This document shows positions 1-6,218 of a stretch of 13,343 nt of DNA, piece by piece. A program made the translations under genes and the position numbers. The notes below the pieces were generated by a model. That model did not search any database. It had not been told where the DNA came from and was given only the letters and a program-made list of their open reading frames with translations. Position 1 is the first letter of the stretch; each line of letters starts with the position of its first letter. The DNA is taken from the NCBI GenBank assembly GCA_020850915.1, contig JADZDV010000180.1, forward strand, positions 1-13,343, given 5' to 3'. The DNA comes from Chloroflexota bacterium (lineage in GTDB: Bacteria > Chloroflexota > UBA6077 > JADZDV01).

Positions 1-218
1 ATGCGCTCGACGACCCGACGGTTCGCCCGCTCGATCGCGTCGTCCGGGCCCGCGTCGAGCGCAGCCAGCGCCCGGGCCACGGCCGGATCGCCCGAGCCGG
101 GCGGGCGCCAATCGACCCAGACCACGGGAGCGCCGGAGGCCAGCGCGCCATCGCCCCGCGACGACAGGCCCGCCGTGACCGAGCGAGGCCCCTCACGCAG
201 GAGCGCGTCGAGCGTCAT
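1..218 (-). CDS. DUF1116 (YlbE-type) family protein, N-terminal part only
   Basis: The gene starts at an ATG at 218-216 whose first bases overlap the TGA of the fdrA-like gene (ATGA), and it runs off the left edge after 72 complete codons. The visible protein begins MTLDALLREGPRSV. It contains GAPVVWVDWRPPGSGDP at about residues 29-45, then an Ala/Leu-rich helix and a segment ending AIERANRRVVER. The VDWRPPxxGDP stretch followed by an 'IExAN' helix is what I associate with proteins encoded directly after FdrA, namely the DUF1116 (YlbE/AllG) family. In E. coli, FdrA and YlbE belong to the allantoin/oxamate locus and are linked to oxamate transcarbamoylation. Gene position after fdrA, translational coupling and the motif agree. 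The bulk of the protein is outside the window, so a short stand-alone FdrA-associated domain is also possible. Confidence 0.55.
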   Translation of the reverse strand, partial: MTLDALLREGPRSVTAGLSSRGDGALASGAPVVWVDWRPPGSGDPAVARALAALDAGPDDAIERANRRVVER

Positions 219-1813
219 CGACCGGCGGCCAGCCGCACGGCAACGGCAGCCGCCAGTCGCGCGGCCGCGGAGCTGCTCGGCGCCACATCCACATCCATGG
301 CGCGTAGCGCGGCGACCTGGCGATCGTACCCCTGGGGATCGCCCGCGGTCCCTGTCACCGACGCGAGCACGCGGAGCCGCTCTCCCCGCGCCGCGGCGGC
401 CTGGCGCGCGAGCTCCATACCCGGTCGGAGCGCCGTGGCGGGGTCGGGGTGGCAGGCGTACCCAAGAATGACGTCGAGCAGGAACAACGCCACGCCGCCG
501 GCCCGGCTCTCCGCCACGAGAGCCTCGGAGCGCGCTCGAGGGTCGATCACGGGGTGGGGCCGGCCGAGCGTGAACGCGTCGTCTCCGAGGTCGACGACGC
601 GGTGTCCAGCCCGATGCAGCAGCTCACCGAGGCCGTGAGGCGCCTCTGTCCCCTCCACGGCTGCGCCGATCGCGGCCGCGGCCTCCCAGGCCAGCGTGCC
701 GCCCACGAACAGACCCACGACGCGCCGCTGAGTCGGCGCAAGACCCGCCAGCAGCGCGTCGGCAGTCAGCGTGGAGTCATCATCAGCGACATGGACCAGA
801 GGTCGGAGCACTCCCCCGTGGGTGCCCCCCGCCCGGTCCCCTTCTACCACGTGGGCTGTAATGTGTCCCGCCAGCCGAAGCACCTCGAGCGCCAGCGCTT
901 CGAGATCGCCCACCGTGGTTGGGCGATCCGCGACCTCGTCGACCCTTGCGCCGAGGAAGTAGGCCACGCTCGGCTTGCACATCGCGGCCAACCGCTCCAT
1001 GACGGCCTTTCGGGCCCGTTCACCGCTCGGCTTCGAGACCAGTGCCACGACATCGGTGCTCGCGTCCCGCTCGAGCGCGTCCAGAGCCGCGAGCGTCGTG
1101 GTTCCGCCAACCGCGTCGGAGAGGTCGTGGCTGCCGGTCCCAATGGCGTGCGAGATGCCGCCGCCCAGGCGGTGGACGAGCGAGGAGACTTCCTGAAGAC
1201 CGGTCCCAGACGAGCCGACGAGCCCGATGGAGCCGCGGCGGACGGCGTTGGCGAATCCGAGGGGGACGCCGGCGACGATCGCCGTGCCGCAGTCTGGACC
1301 CATGACGAGCAGCCCACGCTCCGCCGCCTCGCGCTTGAGAGCAATCTCCGCTTCGAGCGGCACGTTGTCGCTGAACAGGAAGACGTGGAGTCCGCGATGG
1401 AGCGCGCGCCGGGCCTCGGCCGCGGCGTAGTCGCCGGGGACTGAGATGATCGCCAGGTTGGCGTCTGGTAGAACCCGTAGGGCTGACTCGATGGTCCGCG
1501 GCTGCATTCTCGTGCCAACTGTCGGAGCCTGACGACGACTCTCAGGCTGAAGCAGCCGATCGGCTGCTGCCAGCGCGGCGGTCGCCGAGCTGACGTCCAC
1601 AGCCTCGACGACGATGCAGAGATCGTTTGGCCGGGCATGAGCCAGTTCGGGGACGAGGAGGCCGGTCGAAGCGAGGATTTCGCGGTTTGCCTGGGTTCCC
1701 ATGATCGTCGTCGCGCGCTCGACGCCGGGCAGCTCGGCGAGCTGGCTCGAAATGCGCATCAGCATCACCGAGTCGCGATACGTGTCGCGGACGACGAGTG
1801 CCTCGCGGGTCAC
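215..1813 (-). CDS. fdrA: FdrA-like acyl-CoA synthetase/transcarbamoylase subunit
   Basis: This 532-residue protein is close in length to E. coli FdrA (about 555). The N-terminal domain (1-110) carries VRDTYRDSVMLMRIS and GTQANREIL. A succinyl-CoA-synthetase-alpha-like Rossmann region follows: ISVPGDYAAAEARRAL (123-138), HVFLFSDNVPLEAE (143-156), GPDCGTAI (172-179), GLVGSSGTGLQEVSS (197-211) and AIGTGSHDLSDAVGG (223-237). The C-terminal third ends in an ASVTGTAGDPQ segment, typical of FdrA C-terminal domains. FdrA proteins resemble succinyl-CoA synthetase but act with YlbE-type partners in oxamate/carbamoyl metabolism in the E. coli allantoin locus. The start is GTG at 1813-1811, which overlaps the upstream cyclodeaminase gene's stop (GTGA). 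The stop overlaps the next gene's start (ATGA). Both neighbours are therefore in the same operon and probably translationally coupled. The actual substrate here is unknown. Confidence 0.85.
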   Translation of the reverse strand: MTREALVVRDTYRDSVMLMRISSQLAELPGVERATTIMGTQANREILASTGLLVPELAHARPNDLCIVVEAVDVSSATAALAAADRLLQPESRRQAPTVGTRMQPRTIESALRVLPDANLAIISVPGDYAAAEARRALHRGLHVFLFSDNVPLEAEIALKREAAERGLLVMGPDCGTAIVAGVPLGFANAVRRGSIGLVGSSGTGLQEVSSLVHRLGGGISHAIGTGSHDLSDAVGGTTTLAALDALERDASTDVVALVSKPSGERARKAVMERLAAMCKPSVAYFLGARVDEVADRPTTVGDLEALALEVLRLAGHITAHVVEGDRAGGTHGGVLRPLVHVADDDSTLTADALLAGLAPTQRRVVGLFVGGTLAWEAAAAIGAAVEGTEAPHGLGELLHRAGHRVVDLGDDAFTLGRPHPVIDPRARSEALVAESRAGGVALFLLDVILGYACHPDPATALRPGMELARQAAAARGERLRVLASVTGTAGDPQGYDRQVAALRAMDVDVAPSSSAAARLAAAVAVRLAAGR

Positions 1814-2445
1814 GCCCGATGCCTGATCCGTGCCCGAAGCGCTTCGACCTGCGACTCGCGCGCGTCCAGCAGGTGGGCAACTTCAGTTCTGGCGACAACC
1901 ACGAACGGGTCGTCACCCAGGCCGGGCAGGTTTGCTTCGACGTTCACAACGGCGCCACGCAGCGCGACCAGCGCCAGCATGGCGCCAACTTCCACATCCG
2001 AGAGCACACGCGGATTGCCCAGCTCGGCGAGGCGCGAGCAGGTATCCAGCAGACGAGCCGCCACTCGCGCGGCCTCGAGCGGCTCCTCAGCAGCCTCGAG
2101 GGTGGCTGTCCTGATGGCGTGAGCGCGGGCTGCCTTTTCCTGCTCGCTGGCACGGGGCAGCCGCCGGGCGGCTACCACGCGGCCGTACGCCGCGGCGTCT
2201 TGCTCTGCCGCCAGCTCGAGCGCCGCTCGAGCGGCCTCGCTTTCGGTGAGGAGCTGCTCCACTTCGTCCTGGACCGCGGCGAACTCGTCGCGGCCGATCG
2301 TAAACCGGCACACCATGCTCGCAAGCGCCGCGCCCATGGCGCCGGCCAGAGCCACTGCCGCCCCACCACCTGGCGTTGGGCTGCCGGCGGCGAGCTGCTC
2401 CAGGAAGCCGGAAAAGCTCAATTCGGTCAAGCTGCCGTTGTTCAT
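1810..2445 (-). CDS. fchA: Cyclodeaminase/cyclohydrolase family protein (formimidoyl-THF cyclodeaminase-like)
   Basis: The protein has 211 residues, the usual size of a stand-alone FTCD C-terminal-type enzyme. Family marks are the N-terminal helix LTELSFSGFLEQLAAGSPTP (6-25), the Gly-rich GSPTPGGGAAVALAGAMGAAL (about 21-41), a Tyr-containing helix EQDAAAYGRVVAARRLPRA (about 85-103), and NPRVLSDVEVGAMLALVALRGAVVNV near residues 143-168. Known members convert 5-formimino-THF to 5,10-methenyl-THF plus ammonia, or hydrolyse methenyl-THF; all are cytoplasmic. The start is set at ATG 2445, because the family motif begins just after it and the in-frame extension to 2520 is not family-like. No Shine-Dalgarno precedes it, but TACACT lies 6 nt upstream, so translation may be leaderless. 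It heads an operon with the fdrA-like and DUF1116-like genes and diverges from the formimidoyltransferase gene, the matching first-step enzyme. Confidence 0.87.
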   Translation of the reverse strand: MNNGSLTELSFSGFLEQLAAGSPTPGGGAAVALAGAMGAALASMVCRFTIGRDEFAAVQDEVEQLLTESEAARAALELAAEQDAAAYGRVVAARRLPRASEQEKAARAHAIRTATLEAAEEPLEAARVAARLLDTCSRLAELGNPRVLSDVEVGAMLALVALRGAVVNVEANLPGLGDDPFVVVARTEVAHLLDARESQVEALRARIRHRA

Positions 2446-2572
2446 AGCGGGAGTGTAGACCACGAGTACGGCCGCTGGCGACGCCCACCTTCGTTGGTCC
2501 CGGCGACGATTGTGGGACAATCCTCACCAGCAGGCCCCTCCCGCCGATCTCTCGCCGGAGCGATCCAGTCCC
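2446..2572. promoter_or_regulatory. Divergent promoter region between cyclodeaminase and formimidoyltransferase genes
   Basis: This 127-nt gap separates two divergent start codons. On the minus strand TACACT (2457-2452) ends 6 nt before the ATG, the spacing expected of a leaderless promoter; I see no convincing -35 for it. On the plus strand TTGGTC (2494-2499) and GACAAT (2516-2521), 16 nt apart, form a possible sigma-70-type promoter about 50 nt upstream of the formimidoyltransferase start. A GGAG at 2557-2560 is 12 nt from that ATG, which is far for a ribosome binding site. These assignments are by eye only. Confidence 0.35.
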
Positions 2573-3496
2573 ATGCTCGTCGAATGCGTCCCTAACTTCA
2601 GCGAGGGCCGACGGCCGGCCGTCGTCGCCGAGATCGAGGCCGCGGTGCGCGGAATCAAGGGAGTCTGGCTGCTCGACCGCCACGCCGACTGGGCGCACAA
2701 TCGCACGGTCCTGACGTTCGCGGGAGCGCCAGACGCGGTGGCGGAGGCGGCGTTCCAAGCTGTCGCTACAGCCGCGGGATTGATCGACATGGGGCAGCAT
2801 GAGGGCGTCCATCCGCGCATTGGTGCCACCGACGTCGTGCCGTTCGTGCCCCTGATGGATACACCGATGTCCGCCTGCATCGAGCTGGCTGAGCGCGTTG
2901 GAGAGCGGATCGGCGCTGAGCTCGGCATCCCGGTCTACCTGTACGCGGAGGCCGCGCAGCGCCCCGAGCGACGGTGGCTGCCGACGGTCAGGCGCGGCGA
3001 GATCGAGGCGCTCCGACGTGAGATTGCGAGCAATCCGGAGCGAGCGCCCGACTTCGGACCGCGCCAGATCGGCTCCGCTGGCGCGACGGCGGTTGGGGCC
3101 CGACCGGCTCTGATCGCCTTCAACGTCAACCTGGCCTCGGGCGACCTATCTCTCGCGAGGCGCATCGCGAAGACCATACGACAGTCAAGCGGAGGGCTGC
3201 CCGCCGTCCAAGCGAGAGGCCTTGCCACCGCCCGACCGGACCGGGTGCAGGTCTCGACCAACCTGCTCGACTTCCAGGTCACGCCGCTCCATCAGCTCTT
3301 CGCGCGGATCGCCGAGCTCGCCGACGCCGCGGGCATCGCCGTGGCAGAGAGCGAGGTGGTGGGCCTCCTGCCGACGGAGGCGCTCACTCTCACGACCGCG
3401 TGGACGCTGCGGGTCGCGCACATGGGCGCCGGTACTGCCCTGGAGCATCGGCTGCTGCGAGCGGTCCTGGAAAGCGAGACCCGTCAGGCCGGCTGA
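2573..3496 (+). CDS. ftcD: Glutamate formimidoyltransferase (FTCD N-terminal type)
   Basis: The protein has 307 residues, matching the stand-alone formimidoyltransferase part of FTCD. It starts with the family hallmark MLVECVPNFSEG, which fixes the start at ATG 2573 although the frame is open upstream to 2510. Other family marks are ADWAHNRTVLTFAG (38-51), HEGVHPRIGATDVVPFVPL (76-94), VYLYAEAAQRPERR (121-134), GATAVGARPALIAFNVNL (170-187) and QVSTNLLDFQVTPLHQLF (226-243). His80 aligns with the catalytic histidine (His82 in the pig enzyme). The family transfers a formimino group from formiminoglutamate, or formiminoglycine in some anaerobes, to tetrahydrofolate. The cyclodeaminase needed next is encoded divergently next door, so the bifunctional FTCD appears here as two separate genes. 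The gene ends tail-to-tail with the aldolase-like gene, overlapping it by 13 nt. The donor substrate is uncertain, as no other histidine-degradation gene is clearly recognisable in the window. Confidence 0.88.
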   Translation: MLVECVPNFSEGRRPAVVAEIEAAVRGIKGVWLLDRHADWAHNRTVLTFAGAPDAVAEAAFQAVATAAGLIDMGQHEGVHPRIGATDVVPFVPLMDTPMSACIELAERVGERIGAELGIPVYLYAEAAQRPERRWLPTVRRGEIEALRREIASNPERAPDFGPRQIGSAGATAVGARPALIAFNVNLASGDLSLARRIAKTIRQSSGGLPAVQARGLATARPDRVQVSTNLLDFQVTPLHQLFARIAELADAAGIAVAESEVVGLLPTEALTLTTAWTLRVAHMGAGTALEHRLLRAVLESETRQAG

Positions 3497-4374
3497 GCGG
3501 CCGCCTCGGCTTCCGCGAGCGCCACGTCGGCCGGGAGCGCGGCGTGGACCACGAGGGCGAGCGCATGCGCGATGACACGCGACTCAGGGTCCTGGTAGAT
3601 GTCCGTGCCCATCGCCGCCCCGGCGGCACCAGCTTCGAGGGCGTCCTGGACTTCCTCCAACGCGTCCTCTCGTGTCTCGTGGCGTGGGCCGCCGAGCAGG
3701 ATGATCGGCGCCGTCACGGCTCTAACAAGGTGTGCGAACGCTTGCTGGCGGGCGGAGCGACTCTCGCCGTCCGGATACGGCAGGAGCAAGGCCGGGGCGC
3801 CGTACTCCCCACAGACCGCCGCCGCGATCTTCAGGCGGTCGGGGCTGTAGTCGGTTGTCAGGTGACCACCGATGGCCCGAACGAAGGCCGGCGCCACCAG
3901 GAGCGGCAAGCCCCCGGCGTCGGCCTCACGAACGACCTCGCCCAGCAGCTCGAGCTGGCGACTGCTCGGCTCCCGCTCCAGGCTGATCCTGACGGAGAGC
4001 TTGACTGCCTCGACGCCCCAGCGCGAGGCGTCGCGAATGGTCGCCGTTAGACGATCATCGATCTCCCAGGCGGCGCCGGCAAGACCGCTTCGGTTCAGGC
4101 TCAGCACTAGCCCCGCCCGGCTGAGGGCCGCGTTTCTCGGGTTCGCGGCGTCGCGCCGAATGAGCTCGGTCAGCAAGCCAGGACTGGCCACCAGTGCGTC
4201 GGCGAGCGGCGTCACCGCTCGGAGCCGCGCCAGCAGCACTTCGACGTCCGGCACGGTGAGCAGACCACGCTGACGGTCGTCGGCCACCAGCATCAATGTG
4301 CGCCCGTCGTCTCCGAAGAGGCGGGCGGAGCGACGCAAGACCCCGATGTTGTGCGCGGCAGCGTGTCCGAGCAT
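3484..4374 (-). CDS. Class I aldolase-like protein (DhnA/LacD-type TIM barrel) lacking the usual Schiff-base lysine
   Basis: The protein has 296 residues. The pattern of strands and glycine motifs resembles DeoC/LacD/DhnA class I aldolases: GRTLMLVADDRQRG (24-37), WGVEAVKLSVRI (119-130), GLPLLVAPAF (155-164), GAPALLLPYPDG (192-203), APIILLGGPRH (222-232) and GAAGAAMGTDIYQ (249-261). In DhnA enzymes the sixth strand reads roughly 'aDavKvkYtG' with the first Lys forming the Schiff base. By eye that position is Leu197 and the second Lys is Pro199. The phosphate-binding 'GRNiwQ' is GTDIYQ here. Fold assignment is good, but classical aldolase chemistry is doubtful. The ATG at 4374 has CAGGAG 6 nt upstream and TACTAT (4396-4391) as a possible -10. 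The gene diverges from the amidohydrolase and ends against the formimidoyltransferase, so a place in the same pathway is likely but inferred. Confidence 0.72.
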   Translation of the reverse strand: MLGHAAAHNIGVLRRSARLFGDDGRTLMLVADDRQRGLLTVPDVEVLLARLRAVTPLADALVASPGLLTELIRRDAANPRNAALSRAGLVLSLNRSGLAGAAWEIDDRLTATIRDASRWGVEAVKLSVRISLEREPSSRQLELLGEVVREADAGGLPLLVAPAFVRAIGGHLTTDYSPDRLKIAAAVCGEYGAPALLLPYPDGESRSARQQAFAHLVRAVTAPIILLGGPRHETREDALEEVQDALEAGAAGAAMGTDIYQDPESRVIAHALALVVHAALPADVALAEAEAAAQPA

Positions 4375-4557
4375 GCGGACTCCTGGCGGGATAGTACCGC
4401 ACCCCGCGCGGAGGGAAAGGGCGCCCTCGCACCAGCGTCGCTACAATGGCGGCCAGGGCCGAGCGAGGTCCGGTGGCTGACGGACGGCCGGCCCCGGAGG
4501 CAGGTCCGGAGCTGGCCACGAGACGGCGCCCAGGCCAGGAGCTGGAGGAGACGGTCC
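4375..4557. promoter_or_regulatory. Divergent promoter region between aldolase-like and amidohydrolase genes
   Basis: This 183-nt gap lies between divergent starts. Leftward, TACTAT (4396-4391) is 16 nt before the aldolase ATG, with CAGGAG in between, implying a very short leader. Rightward, TACAAT (4442-4447) is a good -10 match but lacks a clear TTGACA-like -35. If it is used, the amidohydrolase leader is about 105 nt long and GC-rich. A strong Shine-Dalgarno, GGAGGAG (4544-4550), sits 7 nt before ATG 4558 and decides that start. Confidence 0.4.
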
Positions 4558-5796
4558 ATGCAGACGGTGATTCGCGGGGCACGGGTGTTCGACGGGACCG
4601 GTGCGGAGGCAGTCGAGCAAGGCGCGGTGCTCGTCGACGGCGGAGTCGTCCAGGAGGTCGGCGAGCGCGATCGCATCCACCAGCCCTCCGACGACGCAGC
4701 GGTCTACGACTTCGAGGACTGCACCCTCCTGCCGGGCCTCATTGACAGCCACGTCCACCTGGTGTTCTCTGGCCTGAAGCAACCGCTGGCGGATCTCCAG
4801 GCTGAGGACGATCGCGCCCTGCTGCTACGCGCGGCGCACAACGCCCAGATCGCCCTCCGAGCCGGCATCACGACCGTCAAAGACCTGGGTGGCCGGACCG
4901 GACTGACGTTTGACCTGCGTGACGCCATCGCCAGAGGGCTTCTACCTGGGACGCGCATACTCGCCGCGGGCTCGCCAATCACCACGACGGGCGGCCACTG
5001 CTACTGGCTCGGTGGGGAAGCGGACACCGCGGACGACGTACGCCGCAAGGTGCGTGAGATGGTCCGGAGCGGCGCGGATCTGATCAAGGTCATGTCCACT
5101 GGCGGGCGGATGACCGCGGGCAGCAACGTCACCGCGGCGCAGTACACCGTTGAGCAGCTCCAGGCGATTGTGGAGGATGCCCATCGGCTCGATCGGAAGG
5201 TCGCGGCCCACGGCCACGGCACGGCCGGTATTAGGAATGCCGTGGCGGCCGGCGTGGACTGCATCGAGCATTGCAACTGGGTCTCAGGCTGGGCGAGTGA
5301 CGAAGTAGAGTACGACTTCGAGGTTGCGCGGGAGATGGCGAGGAAGCGTATCTTCATGGATCCGACGCTCTCGCCGCACGACCTCCATAGCAGCCTGGAC
5401 CCGTCAGAGTGGACGCCAAACTTCTACGAAGGCCGAAAGATCCGGCCGAAGGCGCTCGAAGGACATCGCCAATCGATCGAAGCTGGCGTGGAGATCGCCT
5501 GCGGCACGGACGCGGGTGTCTCCCTGACGCCGCTGGACACGCTCCCCCATGAGATCGGTCTACTCCACTCCCTGCTGGGTCTCTCGCCTGCCCAGGCGAT
5601 TCGGGCTGCCACCTGGAACGCCGCCCGCTCGGCGGGCAAGGAGCGCGAACTGGGCTCCCTCCAGCCCGGCCGGCGCGCCGACGTCCTGGTGGTGGAGGGC
5701 AACCCGCTCGAGAACCTCGACGACCTGCGCAAGGTCCGCGCGGTCTTCAAAGACGGCTTGCTGGAAGTGGAGAACGGCCGCCTGGTCCGGTGCTGA
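4558..5796 (+). CDS. Metal-dependent amidohydrolase family protein (imidazolonepropionase-related)
   Basis: The protein has 412 residues, normal for the family. It starts MQTVIRGARVFDGTG, the small beta-sandwich that opens these enzymes, and continues into the TIM barrel at LLPGLIDSHVHL. Metal-site residues visible are His65 and His67 (HVH), Lys177 in DLIKVMSTGG (probable carbamylated or bridging lysine), His218 in AAHGHG, His238 in CIEHCNW and Asp318 in CGTDAG, so the active site looks complete. The C-terminus returns to the sandwich with LQPGRRADVLVVEGNPLENL. No signal peptide is seen, so it is cytoplasmic. The group (COG1228-like) includes imidazolonepropionases, aryldialkylphosphatase-like enzymes and Xaa-Pro dipeptidase-like enzymes, and sequence alone does not choose among them. 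The nearby formimidoyltransferase and cyclodeaminase make a ring-opening or amide-cleaving step in N-compound catabolism plausible. The start is set by GGAGGAG 7 nt upstream, although the frame is open back to 4351. Confidence 0.85.
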   Translation: MQTVIRGARVFDGTGAEAVEQGAVLVDGGVVQEVGERDRIHQPSDDAAVYDFEDCTLLPGLIDSHVHLVFSGLKQPLADLQAEDDRALLLRAAHNAQIALRAGITTVKDLGGRTGLTFDLRDAIARGLLPGTRILAAGSPITTTGGHCYWLGGEADTADDVRRKVREMVRSGADLIKVMSTGGRMTAGSNVTAAQYTVEQLQAIVEDAHRLDRKVAAHGHGTAGIRNAVAAGVDCIEHCNWVSGWASDEVEYDFEVAREMARKRIFMDPTLSPHDLHSSLDPSEWTPNFYEGRKIRPKALEGHRQSIEAGVEIACGTDAGVSLTPLDTLPHEIGLLHSLLGLSPAQAIRAATWNAARSAGKERELGSLQPGRRADVLVVEGNPLENLDDLRKVRAVFKDGLLEVENGRLVRC

Positions 5797-5910
5797 CGCA
5801 CGTCTCGGCTGGAGTGGACCGTCTCACGCCAAGCCGCGAAAGGGCGAGACGACGAGTAAGTGGCATGGGTATCGCTGCGCGGTACCCGGAGCCAGACCGC
5901 CAGACAATCT

Positions 5911-5938
5911 GTCATTCTGAACGAAGTGAGGGATCACG
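5911..5938 (+). repeat. Interspersed 28-nt repeat, copy 1
   Basis: The copy contains the core GAACGAAGTGAGGGA, preceded by GTCATTCT and followed by TCACG. It matches copy 2 (6058-6031, opposite strand) at 26 of 28 positions. Read as + strand RNA, both differences become G:U wobbles, so copies 1 and 2 can form a continuous 28-bp stem with a 92-nt loop downstream of the amidohydrolase gene. Confidence 0.85.
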
Positions 5939-6030
5939 CCGTAGGAGACCGGCGGACGGGGTCAGACCAGCTTCAGAAGCTCCTGGACACTCGCGAGGAC
6001 GACTGGCCCCGAGAGGGCTGTGCGCAACAG

Positions 6031-6071
6031 CGTGGTCCCTCACTTCGTTCAGGATGACATTGGCACCGTGG
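6031..6071 (-). repeat. Interspersed repeat, copy 2 (inverted relative to copy 1)
   Basis: The 28-nt unit at 6058-6031 is the reverse complement of copy 1 with two changes. It extends outward to 6071, where 40 nt (6032-6071) match copy 3 at 36 of 40 positions. Copy 3 is thus a longer direct duplicate of copy 2, 75 nt further on. Confidence 0.85.
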
Positions 6072-6105
6072 CGTGGCGGGTCGCGGGGTGCCCGGGATGG
6101 CTGAG

Positions 6106-6146
6106 GGTGGTCCCTCACTTCGTCCGGGAGGACATTGGCACTGTGG
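6106..6146 (-). repeat. Interspersed repeat, copy 3 (same orientation as copy 2)
   Basis: This is a direct repeat of copy 2. The core ACGAAGTGAGGGACCAC is unchanged, and the four differences over 40 nt fall in the outer arm. Against copy 1 it differs at about six of 28 positions, so it is the most diverged copy. It ends 73 nt before the SGNH hydrolase stop. Confidence 0.8.
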
Positions 6147-6218
6147 CTGGCGCGCCGGTGCGGGGCCTCTGTGGGACAAGCTCTTCCCGGCCTCGCGTGA
6201 CGCGCGGTCCGCTGGCGC

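Larger units (their letters stand above)
5797..6218. other. Gene-free intergenic stretch with interspersed repeats
   Basis: These 422 nt lie between two convergent genes (amidohydrolase and SGNH hydrolase). Short open frames exist here but none has a recognisable protein, a credible ribosome binding site or codon use like the neighbours. The content is the three repeat copies listed separately plus unique GC-rich filler. I see no classic stem plus T-run terminator; the inverted repeat copies could end transcription from both sides. Confidence 0.7.

Noticed and set aside
449..1444. A 331-codon open frame on the plus strand, opposite the fdrA-like gene
   Set aside because: It has no recognisable family and is rich in Arg/Gly/Ala as mirror translations are. 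The minus-strand FdrA-like reading is strongly supported by motifs and overlaps.
4351..4557. N-terminal extension of the amidohydrolase to an upstream ATG at 4351
   Set aside because: The extra residues resemble nothing in the family, the stretch would overlap the divergent aldolase-like gene, and a strong Shine-Dalgarno directly precedes ATG 4558.
5790..6104. Small proteins encoded in the repeat region on either strand
   Set aside because: Open frames run through the repeats in several phases without ribosome binding sites or any recognisable protein, so they are chance frames in GC-rich DNA.
5911..6146. CRISPR array
   Set aside because: There are only three copies, in mixed orientation with unequal spacing (92 and about 47 nt) and no cas gene nearby.
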